From NCBI RefSeq assembly GCF_914767665.1, contig NC_059504.1:21888501-21952500 (forward strand): a stretch of 64,000 bases of DNA, read 5' to 3'. Below, in pieces: positions 10,268 through 20,571 of the stretch. The position numbers and the translations under genes are program-made. The notes beneath the pieces were generated by a model. It worked only from the letters and a program-made list of their open reading frames with translations. It had not been told where the DNA came from and did not search any database. The first letter of the stretch is position 1, and each line of letters begins with the position of its first letter. The stretch comes from Harmonia axyridis. Lineage: Eukaryota > Arthropoda > Insecta > Coleoptera > Coccinellidae.

Positions 10268-13072
10268 TTATTTTCTACAAAATGAAATAAACTCATCAAC
10301 TGAATAAGGTTCACAATCCAAAATAAAATTGTAAATGCGCCTTCTAAACAAGGATATATCTTCAACAACCTGTAATTGCTTAGGAAGCAAATTAAATAAA
10401 CGCATGGCCATATAAAGTGGTCCCCTTTCAAACCTAGCAGTACTGTGAATAGGAAGAAGGAAAGGATGAACTTGCCGAGTATTATTTTTATTGACATATG
10501 GCAAAAAATAGCTTTTCCGTAACTTGAGAAAGATAAATAGGCGATAAATATAAAGACCAAAGACGGTTTGAATTCCATTGGATCTGAAAACTCCGCGACA
10601 GGACTCACGAAAGCCCAACCTACTCATTATTCTCATCACTCTTTTCTGAATGAGAAAAATTTCATCAGCACCAGACGAACTGCCCCAAAAAATAATTCCA
10701 TATGCCAGCACAGACTGGAAACTAGCAAAGTAGAGAGCTCTCAACACAGCACTCTCCAATTTGTCCCTGATCATGAAAATCAAGTAAGCCGAAGAGTTGA
10801 GAGACTTTCCCAACTTAGACACCTGATGATCCCACCGCAGGTGTTTATCTAGAGCAACTCCCAGAAAATTGACAGAATCCTCCAATTTAATTTGACCGTT
10901 ACCATGACACAAAAAAGGTGGATAGTTCTTCACCGACTGGCTGTCATAAAAGAAAATACCCTGAGTCTTGCCATGATTTAGAATGAGACCACTCTCATTA
11001 CACCATCTATCAACAGACAAAACCGTATCCATTCCAGCCCTTCTACAGGACTCGACATCACCTGATATAATCAAAAAATTGCTGTCATCAGCATAAAGAA
11101 TCGACTTACAATTAGCAGAGGTCTTAATATAACAAAGGGAATTCACAAAAACAATAAAAAGCAAAGGGCCCAGTACACTTCCCTGAGGAACGCCCCTAGT
11201 AAGAGATCGTTCCCCAGAGAAGTGGACTGCACCATCTAGAGTGAGGGCAACCCTCTGACGTCGATTACTTAGGTAGCTCTCAATAAATTTCAAAGAGATA
11301 TCCCTAATCCCACATAACTCCAGTCTAGCCAATAAGGTTCTATGCTCGATGGAATCAAAAGCCTTGGTCAAATCGAACATCAAAGCCAATGGAACTTCAT
11401 CATTCTCAAGCGCCAAAAGAACAGAATTTAGCAACTCAAATATAGCAGTCTCGGTACCTTTATCTTTCGTGAAACCATGCTGACTATCAGCAAGAACATT
11501 GAATTTTCGAAAAAAACTGATGAGTCTGACGGCAAAAACCTTCTCAAATATCTTAGAAAAACTAGATAAAATACTTATAGGTCGATAGCTACTGAGCTCA
11601 CAGGTATTTCCCTTCTTGAAGAGTGGTTTGACCAGAGCAACCTTCAGCTCGTCAGGAAAACAACCCTCTCGGAAAGCGCAATTAATAAGATGAGCAAGAG
11701 GGCCTCCTATTATATGGATGGATTTTTTTATTATAGAAATCGGAATTCCATCATGACCTGAAGAGTTAGAGGTTTTCAGCATCTTAACGGCATCACTTAC
11801 ATCTCTCTCTGTGACATCAAAGAAATAAAAAGACTTGCTCATAACGTGAGAAGTTTTTAAGGGTGAGATTGCTCCAGAAATCTTAATATTGGTCTGGTTG
11901 GCAACATCTCCCACGAACATATCATTGAAACTATTGCAAAGATCAACAGGATTTCCTGACTGAAAAGGCAAGTTTTTTTCAGTGCTTTTACCTGATAGTG
12001 AATGAATCACCTTCCATGCCGCCTTTGATTTGTTCTGAGAGTTTGCTATGAAGTTGCTGTTATAAGATTTGATTGCTTGGATAATTGAGTTGTCATATTG
12101 TCTCTTAAAAGATCGGTACAGATTTCTGAACTCTGGTCGTGATTCAGAAATAACAAAAAGGTTATCCAGTATTTTCTTTTTCCCGACAATATGCGGACTT
12201 AATTTGCAAATATCACTCCGTGATCTGTATTTGACTTCCTTCAGGGGACAATAAGTATTAAAAATTAACTGAAAAGTAGAGATGAAAGAGGACCACTTCG
12301 TATTGACATCTTTTGATAAATCATAGATGTTATCCCATGAAACAGTTGACAATGCTTCAAGAAAGTCATTTACAACTTCTTCATTCATTTGTCTTATAGA
12401 AAACTTTTGCACCTGACACTTATCAACTAAGATATCAGGAACTGTCAATTTCAAGGCAACATGATCCGAGATATGGTACTGCAATGTTTCACAGATACCG
12501 ATAACATCGGATAACATATTATCCAAGCATGAGCCTGATACAGGACGAGTAACACATGCAAAACTTAAGCTAACATTAAACATTTCAATTAAAGAAAAAA
12601 ATTCTCTAGAGTCGCGGGAGTATGACAGAACGTCAATATTGAAGTCACCAGCAATTATAAACTTACAATTTTCAGATCGACATTTTACAAGTATACTGTT
12701 AAATTTTTCAAGAAAAATAGCCATATCAGCTAATGGTTTTGAATTTGGTCTATAAATACAAACAATTACTAACCTACTTTTACTGAGGTTTATTTGGATA
12801 GCTGAGCACTCGATCACGTTAACTACACTCAGTTTCACATAGTCTGTTCTTTCAAAAGCATTCAAGGACTTACGACAATAAATGGCGCTACCTCCATGCC
12901 TTCCATGTTGACGACAAAATTGGGAAACCAATTTATAGCCCTCAATCTGATATAATTTTATTTCATCTAAGGATTTCCAGTGTTCAACAATCATTAGGAT
13001 ATCGACTTCATGTTCAGAAGCTAATAAATTCAATTTATTAAATGCGGTGCGAAGACACTGCACATTCTGCAA
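10268..13072 (-). CDS. LINE ORF2: endonuclease plus reverse transcriptase
   Basis: This polyprotein of about 934 residues nicks chromosomal DNA and reverse-transcribes the element's RNA at the nick. An N-terminal APE-type endonuclease shows 'QNVQCLR', 'IVEHWK', 'IIAGDFNIDVL' (about residue 142) and 'ISDHVALKL'. The RT domain follows with 'YRPISILSSFSKIFEK', 'QHGFTKDKGTETA', 'LMFDLTKAFDSIEH', 'GVPQGSVLGPLLF' and the catalytic 'ILYADDSN' (about residue 660). A thumb/C-terminal region ends near the tail. The open frame begins with TTG at 13072 and has no ATG until residue 27 (12994), past the first endonuclease motif. It lies 26 bp after the ORF1 stop in another frame, so translation probably depends on ORF1 (reinitiation or a non-AUG start). 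All catalytic motifs appear present. Confidence 0.9.
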   Translation of the reverse strand: MQNVQCLRTAFNKLNLLASEHEVDILMIVEHWKSLDEIKLYQIEGYKLVSQFCRQHGRHGGSAIYCRKSLNAFERTDYVKLSVVNVIECSAIQINLSKSRLVIVCIYRPNSKPLADMAIFLEKFNSILVKCRSENCKFIIAGDFNIDVLSYSRDSREFFSLIEMFNVSLSFACVTRPVSGSCLDNMLSDVIGICETLQYHISDHVALKLTVPDILVDKCQVQKFSIRQMNEEVVNDFLEALSTVSWDNIYDLSKDVNTKWSSFISTFQLIFNTYCPLKEVKYRSRSDICKLSPHIVGKKKILDNLFVISESRPEFRNLYRSFKRQYDNSIIQAIKSYNSNFIANSQNKSKAAWKVIHSLSGKSTEKNLPFQSGNPVDLCNSFNDMFVGDVANQTNIKISGAISPLKTSHVMSKSFYFFDVTERDVSDAVKMLKTSNSSGHDGIPISIIKKSIHIIGGPLAHLINCAFREGCFPDELKVALVKPLFKKGNTCELSSYRPISILSSFSKIFEKVFAVRLISFFRKFNVLADSQHGFTKDKGTETAIFELLNSVLLALENDEVPLALMFDLTKAFDSIEHRTLLARLELCGIRDISLKFIESYLSNRRQRVALTLDGAVHFSGERSLTRGVPQGSVLGPLLFIVFVNSLCYIKTSANCKSILYADDSNFLIISGDVESCRRAGMDTVLSVDRWCNESGLILNHGKTQGIFFYDSQSVKNYPPFLCHGNGQIKLEDSVNFLGVALDKHLRWDHQVSKLGKSLNSSAYLIFMIRDKLESAVLRALYFASFQSVLAYGIIFWGSSSGADEIFLIQKRVMRIMSRLGFRESCRGVFRSNGIQTVFGLYIYRLFIFLKLRKSYFLPYVNKNNTRQVHPFLLPIHSTARFERGPLYMAMRLFNLLPKQLQVVEDISLFRRRIYNFILDCEPYSVDEFISFCRK

Positions 13073-13098
13073 AACAAGCGATAAAGAACTTGATAGGT

Positions 13099-14253
13099 TT
13101 AGTCCCTTCTTTCTTGAGGAGCACCTACTTCTACTGGGGGTGCCTTCTTCTTGAATAAAAAATATTTAGACACTAGAGACCCTTGGGGCCAGATTTCTTT
13201 ACGCCAGGCATCCTTGAAATGTTCCTGATATATAGCAACTTTCATAGAAGAGTAGATTTGAGGATGTTTAGATTGAAGGGGCTCAACTTCAACCTCAGGA
13301 AATGACTTGAAAAGCAAATTCTTCAGATCATCTGGCTTAGTTGTTGGATGAAGCCTAGACACATGTAGATAACTGAGCTTAGGAACAGTTTTTACTCCTG
13401 AACTGAATGAAGCATTACCCATGACAACATTTTTATTTCTTTGTCTGCTTCGTTTCTTGACATGCTGCCATTTGAACTCAGATGGCGCATTGTTTTGACT
13501 ATCCACATCAATAGTTTGAAGCTGTTTAATTGTTGCTTGTTGAGCAAACTCTATTGCAGAATTCACCATTTTTTTATCAATAATTTTTCCATTTTTAGAG
13601 CTACCTTTACTTAAATGAGTCTTCGAAGTGTTTTTATCATAGAGAGAAATATTAGTTTGATGTATATTAGATGGTATTTTTGCAACACTGTACTTCAAAG
13701 TCACATTAGAGGGATTATGTTGTTGAAAACCCTTAGTAGGCTCAGGAGCAGGAAAGTTGGCACAAGCCGGCAACCCAGCATATTCTTCATTCAAATTCAG
13801 ATTGTTTGCATCTTTATGTTTTGCACTTTTTGTATCAGGATGGTTGATAGCAGTATTAACATCTGGTACATATTTATTAATTGAAGAGAGCTGAGTCTCG
13901 TAATTTTTAATCAATGATTTCTGCAAACTCACAGTATAATCAAGATCTACTACTGATTTTTTCATCAGAGAAATCTCCCGATTAAGGCATTCTATTTCAG
14001 TTTTTTGAATAGTTACATCGGCCTTCGTGGCGGAAAACACCGGTGCATTACTTAATACCGTGTTTAATTTATTATTACAGGTATCACAAAACCACCTTAA
14101 ATTTGGGTTTTCCAAAATTATTTTTACACACGTGTCCTTAATAGACACACAAGCTGCATGATAATTATCATTACATAAGTCACATTTAACTGATTTAGAA
14201 TTTACAATAAAGTTATCGGAGCAACTCCTACACACTTCCGCACCGTTCGACAT
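13099..14253 (-). CDS. LINE ORF1: PHD-finger nucleic-acid-binding protein
   Basis: A 384-residue protein starting at a clear ATG. The N-terminus carries a PHD-type zinc finger: CRSC, CDLC, 'NYHAACVS' and 'WFCDTC' supply the Cys4-His-Cys3 spacing (residues about 9-58). A heptad-rich, probably coiled-coil stretch follows (about 80-125), then a low-complexity linker, then a basic C-terminal part with 'SYLHVSRLHPTTKPDDLKNL' reminiscent of the RRM-like/esterase-free ORF1 tails in this group. It likely coats element RNA. The ORF ends 26 bp before the first codon used for ORF2. It has no stops or frameshifts. Confidence 0.85.
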   Translation of the reverse strand: MSNGAEVCRSCSDNFIVNSKSVKCDLCNDNYHAACVSIKDTCVKIILENPNLRWFCDTCNNKLNTVLSNAPVFSATKADVTIQKTEIECLNREISLMKKSVVDLDYTVSLQKSLIKNYETQLSSINKYVPDVNTAINHPDTKSAKHKDANNLNLNEEYAGLPACANFPAPEPTKGFQQHNPSNVTLKYSVAKIPSNIHQTNISLYDKNTSKTHLSKGSSKNGKIIDKKMVNSAIEFAQQATIKQLQTIDVDSQNNAPSEFKWQHVKKRSRQRNKNVVMGNASFSSGVKTVPKLSYLHVSRLHPTTKPDDLKNLLFKSFPEVEVEPLQSKHPQIYSSMKVAIYQEHFKDAWRKEIWPQGSLVSKYFLFKKKAPPVEVGAPQERRD

Positions 14254-15051
14254 CTCGAATATATAAATATATACTGGGTTATCGAGAACCGTTAGAAATA
14301 CAAGATGGGTTGGATTACAAAAAAGTTGCGTTATTTAGGAATTAGTGTGTTAGTGTTAACAGATCCAAAATATCTCCAATGGTTCCCGAGATATCTTGAA
14401 AAAACTTAAAATCGAGATTTTATTTTTTTCTGTATAAATCATTTGTTTCGGGAGATAACTTCACGAAATTCGGTTTGTTGCCATCATCCAAAATATAGAT
14501 TCTAATGGCGTCGTCAGATTTTTTCTGTTTTCCATTGTTTCAGAGACGCGATAGTCAATTTTTTTTTCTTATGGTCGCCATATTAATTCAAGTGAGAGAT
14601 TTTGATGGTCTGCCAGAACGAAACAGAATTCCACTATATCTCGAACGCTTTTGTAAGGACTGTACCACTTCTTGTAGCAATAAGGACTATTTACGATAAT
14701 GTCAATTTACCGTAAAAAAACCTTTATCAAGAAAAAGGAACAAGACGTTTCGCAACGTTGGCAAAGTCATAGTTGATTATCCATTTATTCTGTCCAAATT
14801 CCTATGATATATTGCTCAATAGATTATGATTGTTCTAAGGGTGAACCGGACATTTTATCAGGGCGCAAGGTCAGTTGATAAAACAATAAGACATACTTAT
14901 TGTCACAAAAATATTTTCTAGTAGTATATATAAAATAATAAAAAATTTCAAAGTCAATTTTTCTTAAATAAAAAATCCGCTCTCAACAATATGCCTGATA
15001 GGAATAACAAAGGCTCCTTTTAAGAAAATTCAGATGAATAAGGCGAATCAG
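14254..15051. other. no gene; possible LINE 5' UTR and repeat fragments
   Basis: AT-rich. The stretch near 14840-14875 ('ccggacattttatcagggcgc') resembles the subterminal sequence of the CAGGGCCG hAT family and may be the left half of the copy whose right half is at 15837-15889. I see no supported gene. Confidence 0.4.
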
Positions 15052-15828
15052 CAGTGATATCAAGTCTGGGAATATGTCCCAAGATCCAGGGAAAACTTTT
15101 GGTTTTAGGGATTTCGAGGAAAATAGGGAAATTCTAGGGACTTTTCATTAAAAAAATAATAATTAATGATATTCTTGAAATGAAGAATATTATGTTTAAA
15201 GATGATATTTCAATAAGTTCTAACGCTTTCCTGTCAGAAAAATCAATCAGCATTTTTCATTATATGCTTCATGAGGTGATTTCCCGATACACCTCAACGA
15301 GACTATGTTACATAATATTAACTCACAGTAGATAATGCTGAAACAGAGAGTATTTTCAGTTGTTACTGAAGTAAAATTTAAGAAGACAAATTAGACAGCG
15401 CTGTTTCTATTGTAATCTTTTCATCTGATAAATATTGTCAATCATTGGAAATATTGCCGACCATTTGAAGTTGATAGAAAGCAAAAATTTATACCAAATT
15501 GATTATTTATCAATGCTTTGTAGCCAACTATAACATATTCTTATCAGAAAAATAAATATTATTCTATTTTTTTGTAATGTTCAGTATAAAAAAAACTTAT
15601 TTTCGAACTGTCGAAATCATTGAACTTTACAACTATTTCAGGATAATTAAATCTAAGATGCATCTTAAATAAATCAAAAGATAGGTACTATTTAACTATT
15701 TGAATTTTTGACATTTGAACTAATCTGGGGAATTCTGGGGACTTTTCAATTTCATTTCATTTAAGAACTTTTAGGGTTCTCTCCAATGCATTTTAGGGAT
15801 TTTCAACTTGGGAGACTTGACATCACTG
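15052..15828. mobile_element. decayed hAT-like element, 777 bp
   Basis: Left end CAGTGATATCAAGTC and right end GACTTGACATCACTG are inverted repeats. The flanks CGAATCAG (15044-15051) and CGAAGCAG (15829-15836) are an 8 bp target duplication with one mismatch. 'Aatctggggaattctgggga'-type repeats occur near both ends. The interior has only a trace of a transposase tail. It appears inserted into an older CAGGGCCG-family element. Confidence 0.75.
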
Positions 15829-15836
15829 CGAAGCAG

Positions 15837-15889
15837 GTCAGCGAAATTTTATTTTGCCTGGACGCCAAAATGTCTGGCGGCGGCCCTGG
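15837..15889. mobile_element. right end of a CAGGGCCG-family hAT element
   Basis: Carries 'gacgccaaaatgtctggcgg' followed by CGGCCCTG, the same terminus as the elements at 1832-2046 and 3750-4096. The matching left end is not clear. Confidence 0.6.
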
Positions 15890-17076
15890 GTTCAGTTAAA
15901 GGTAATTCATTCTCGCAAAATCTCAACCATGAAATTGTAATGTATAATATATTTGTAATTATTCCCATACAAAAATCTGCTGATTAATTTCAATAAATAC
16001 TATTTCCATAACAAATATAGAAGTTAATGTGCTCATTTTATTTTACCCCAGCAAATTAATCAAATATCAAAGTGCTTAGGGTTGCTTATCTTCAAAGTAG
16101 ATATTTTTAATTCTTCTTACTTATCCAAATAATACAGCCTCAGTAGAATATAAGAGGGGCAAACTTCAATACCAATGTATTTTTGAACTGTTAAGAGCAA
16201 CTGAGATATTTTAGAGAAAATGTAGATACAATATAGTGTCAAAAACAATACAAAAATCACTGTTGTTGCGCAACATTTATCCTTCTCAAAATGGTTTCAT
16301 CAATATATTGACCAAGTTGTGTTTAGATGAATGATGCACACTACATGTATAGGTATTTATAATAAATAGGTATGTTGAAAAAATTTAGTGAAAATACATC
16401 CTCGAGATAAAGAAGGATCAATTTATTCCACATGTACCACTGCCTCCTCTACTGATGTGAACTTCATGGAACATACATGGGATATACTTTGAAGAACAGT
16501 CATCTACTCACCACAAAAAACTTTAGTAACGATAGGCTAATATTCCACAAGAATTGTTCAATATATTTCTGGACGGTCGATGGCCATTTGTTTATGAACA
16601 ATAAATAATAACTGTTACTACTACTGCTATTTCTGGACAGTCAAAATCGAGGTATCAAAGTGAGACATACAGTAGTGATATATTGGTAATTATCTTCAGT
16701 GATGTTAAATAGTCACAAATGGACAAAATTTCATATAATGTTTGTTTTATCAATTCAGCTGTAAGTATATTTTCATTCAGTAACCATTGTTCTGTATGAA
16801 TTGAACTGCACCAAAAGCTATTACTTCAACTTTGTTCTTTCAAAAATGATCGACTAAAACAGGTATAAAAAAATAATAGCAATGAAAAATTTTATTTGAA
16901 AAAAACTATCTCAGTATAATCACAAAAACTTATAATGAAAAAAATCGATAAAAATGATAAATCAAAATAAAACTTCATAAGGTGATATTTGGACAAAAGC
17001 ATGTTTCCATACTATCCATTATAAAATGAAACTGATTTACCCACAACAAAATCAATGAACTGGGGAGTAACTAATA
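15890..17076. other. no gene seen; 3' flank of HSBP1
   Basis: AT-rich DNA without recognisable coding sequence. The right part includes the 3' UTR of HSBP1, which is transcribed leftward. Confidence 0.5.
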
Positions 17077-17378
17077 TTATTTTTCTGTCCCTTCAACACC
17101 TGCTTGTGTCATAAGGTCTCCTATATTCTTTTCTAAATCATCTATTCTATTTCCCATTTCATCAATTCTTGTTAATATCTGATCAGACATGTTTTGAAAT
17201 TTGTCTTGTATCGTCTGAAGCAAGCTCTGAACCTGAAATAAACGAATAAGAATAAAATGAAAAACCTTCAATATATAGTTATGCTCACATATTGGGTTAA
17301 CTCTTGTACATTCTTTGGATCACTAGTAGCCAAAAATTGTTCATTATTATTGGCCATTTCTACTTTATCATCAACCAT
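17077..17378 (-). CDS. HSBP1: heat shock factor-binding protein 1
   Basis: A small coiled-coil protein that binds heat-shock factor trimers to limit their activity and helps assemble the WASH complex. Two coding exons are visible: 17289-17378 (30 codons from ATG, ending '...NVQELTQY') and 17077-17232. GT (17288) and AG (17233-17234) borders join them in phase. The product is 81 residues, against 76 in human. The conserved core 'VQSLLQTIQDKFQNMSDQIL' and 'RIDEMGNRIDDLEKNIGDLM' is almost family consensus, with hydrophobic heptads throughout. Its start is 491 bp from the start of EOGT on the other strand. Identification is very secure. Confidence 0.95.
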
Positions 17379-17869
17379 TTTCCGTGCAAGTTATGAATAC
17401 AATAGCAAAATTGTCTATAAATGTTACTTAAATTAAACTAATGTTAGTTTTTATAATATACCAGAGTGAACCGATGAAATTTGTAATTCGCAACTAATAT
17501 TCAGAGTTTTTTCAAAATAGCAACAAACAGTATCGCTTTTATCAACTGACAATTTTTGACATAATTATTATCGCAGAATATAATAACCACAGAAACAATC
17601 CTCTATATTTTCTGTATCTTTTTCAAACGCATTCAAAAAACAAAAAATCCATTTGATTAAAAATGAAATTCGGGATTTGAAAATAACTCAGATATTTCAT
17701 CACTATATATAATCTTACTTGAATTCTACTTAAGACTCTACGACTGAATCCTCACAGATCGTTAACGTAACCTGTTTATTCGAGTGAAATTGAAATTCTA
17801 TGATGCATTGTTTATTTTTAATTTTTAAAATAAAGTAATATATGGTATATGATAATAGATGAAAACAAA
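17379..17869. promoter_or_regulatory. divergent intergenic spacer HSBP1/EOGT
   Basis: The 491 bp between the two start codons must hold both 5' UTRs and promoters. It is AT-rich with no evident TATA consensus at a convincing position and no transposon scar. Shared regulation is an inference from the arrangement only. Confidence 0.55.
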
Positions 17870-20022
17870 ATGAATTTTTACTTCTCTGGAATCCCCTTTA
17901 TTTTTTCATATTTAGTATTATTTTGCTTCAACCCTATCGACTGTGATAATATTGAAAATATTAATCTACACGAAGATCATTTACCTTATTATTTCAATCA
18001 GTTTCCATCAGTTTCTGCTGTATGTGAAAAGACTCATAATTGCCCATTTAAAAAGCATATAACGAAAAATAAATGCTGGGGCTATGAATCAGATTGTACC
18101 CGTACTAATCAGTATTCAATACCAAGGTGTCCTGGAGATCACCGAGGATGGGTAAAGTCAAAATTTGATCAACAGGACACATTTTATCATCAGGCTGATT
18201 TTGGATATATAAAAGAACAGCTGGAAAAAATGAAGCTTTATTGTGAACCTTTTTTCATTGATGACAGCTCTCTTGAATGTTCTGAAAATTTAAGATTTTG
18301 TCGTGGAAGAAATTTGATGATAAATTTCACATCATTACTTGAAAGAGATGAACCTATTAGGTACAAAATGGATGTATTATCAGATGGTGACATTGGAGGA
18401 TATTGTGAATTCAAAAAAGAATTATTGGATAAACAGTTGGATCATTTGAGTCCGTTACAGAGTTGGGCACCTGAATTCAGGTATTTCACTAGGCTTAAAC
18501 GTAAACCTATCATAGAAGGAGACTGTGATGTTATTTTAGAAAAACCCACGTATATTTTGAAGATTGATGCTAGTATGTATGAAAATTGAAATTTTTGGAA
18601 TGTTGCTTTTTGTTTTAATAGTAACTACTAATCTAAAATATAACTTTTTAATGAATTATAGAAAGATGAGTCATTTTTGAAAATATTTTCTTTCCAGTTT
18701 AATGCATGTATGCTAGATTCAGTTGTTCAATCATAAATTTGTTTTGTACAAGCATGTAAACGAATAATCATCTTTTAAATTTGTTTATATAAGGTAAGAT
18801 AAGTAACTTCAAATAATACATATAGAAATTATTATTTTTTTATCTAAAATAAATTAATTATTCAACTATTCGGGGCTGAGTTCACTCAGTGCTGGTAACA
18901 TGAGAATTGTATTGAAATAAAAATAAAAAAATCATTTTGGTCAGTTATCCTTTTTTTTATAATATACTAATTCAGAGTTTTCAACAGATGATTAAATTTT
19001 TTTTAGCTGTCAATATGTATCACCATTTCTGTGATTTCCTGAATCTCTACGCATCTTTACACATCAATGCGAGTCACCCAAGTGCATTCTCTACCGATGT
19101 TCATGTATTAATTTGGGAAACTTACACTTACAGATCTTCTTTTCAAGATACTTGGAAAGCTTTTACTGATCATCCAATTTTGGATTTGAAAGATTTCAAA
19201 GGAAAAAAAGTATGTTTTAAGAATGTTGTTTTTCCCTTATTACCAAGAATGATATTTGGACTTTATTACAATACTCCGATAATTTATGGTTGCGAAGGAA
19301 GTGGATTATTTGACGCCTTCTCCAAGCATATTTTGCACAGATTGAAGATTCCATTTTATAAAAGATACAATAAAAAGATAAGAATAACATTTTTATCAAG
19401 GGAAACAAGATACAGAAGAATATTAAACGAGGATGAAATAGTGACAAGTTTGAACAAAAATAAACATTATGAAGTACAAAAAATTAGCTTCAATCAACAT
19501 ATTCCTTTCAAAAAACAACTAGAAATTACACGAAATACCGATATATTCATTGGAATTCATGGAGCAGGTTTGACACATCTTTTATTTCTTCCTCAGTGGG
19601 CTGCTGTTTTCGAAGTGTGAGTAAAATGTTTTATAAATTCATTAATGCTTCTTAATACTACAGATATAATATAATAAATACATAACCCACATTTCTAGAT
19701 ACAATTGTGAAGATCCAAATTGTTATTTAGACCTTGCCAGGTTAGCAGGTGTGAAATATTTCACTTGGGCGAATGCATCTCTTTTGCAAACAGTGAATGA
19801 TGTAAGTATTATATATTTTGAAATCACTGCTGTAGATGAAAAATTTTCTCTTATTTCTTTCAGGGTTCTTATGAAGGAGGAGCACATGCAAAATTTGTAA
19901 ACTATCATTTTGATCCCACTGAGTTTTTGAAAATTGTTGAAAAAGCTGCCAAACATGTTAAAAATCATCCATCCTTCATGAAACTCTTTGATGATACCAA
20001 CCATGCTCATAATGAACTTTAG
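17870..20022 (+). CDS. EOGT: EGF-domain O-GlcNAc transferase
   Basis: An ER-lumen enzyme that transfers GlcNAc from UDP-GlcNAc to Ser/Thr of extracellular EGF repeats (Notch, Dumpy). Coding exons are 17870-18572, 19007-19616, 19699-19801 and 19864-20022, all with GT-AG introns in phase, giving 524 residues (human 527). It begins with a hydrophobic signal peptide, followed by Cys-rich 'CWGYESDC' and 'LQSWAPEF'. The glycosyltransferase region includes 'NMYHHFCDFLNLY', 'LLPRMIFGLYYNTP' and the nucleotide-sugar-site motif 'DIFIGIHGAGLTHLLFLPQW'. The C-terminus is HNEL, a KDEL-like ER-retrieval signal. An in-frame upstream ATG (17849) would add seven residues; I prefer 17870 because the signal peptide then starts directly. 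It is head-to-head with HSBP1 and tail-to-tail with PIGW. A likely AATAAA signal lies at 20317. Confidence 0.95.
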
Positions 20023-20571
20023 AATGGTTGCCACAAAATCAGTAAAAACATTTCAAGATCAATCAAAAAGATACAAAAAGATCGGAGAAAGTAACTGATT
20101 TCACCTGGAAAATCAAATTGATCGATTAAAGCCTAAAATTAAATTTTATGACAATATAAATATTTTTCTGTAGGATGTAATCCATGTTTGTAATATATCG
20201 TACTTAATATAGAATTCAGTTTTGTGATAAATTAAATTAAGACTATAATATTTTAATGATTCGGTATTAATTTATTAATGTAATCTTGACAATATATTTT
20301 GTCAGCTATTTTATAAAATAAAAGAAATTGCATCAATTATATCAAATTTATTACATAACAAAAATCACCAGCAAAGCTTATTCTGAAGTCCATTCCAATA
20401 AACTGATATTGGGATGGACTTTTTCATCTTAGAGTTATAAATCTCATTCAAATAATTAATAAGATTTATTCCATTTCAAATTTATATACATGTATTAATT
20501 AAAACCCTGTAATTTTTGAGAAAAATAGCTATAAGTTTTTCATAAAAATCCAAATGAGAAGAGAATCCTTA

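Larger units (their letters stand above)
10156..14253 (-). mobile_element. two-ORF CR1/Jockey-type LINE with both ORFs open
   Basis: A non-LTR retrotransposon in minus orientation. It has ORF1 (13099-14253), ORF2 (10268-13072), a short 3' untranslated stretch, and a 3' tail that in sense orientation is an (ATT)n microsatellite (10156-10190). ATT-type tails and a PHD-finger ORF1 fit the CR1 group better than classical Jockey. The exact 5' end is not determined; sequence upstream of 14253 up to about 14330 may be its 5' UTR. Neither ORF has an internal stop, which suggests a young insertion. Confidence 0.85.

Noticed and set aside
10568..10852. Plus-strand ORF of 94 codons
   Set aside because: Antisense shadow of the LINE ORF2, with no domain of its own.
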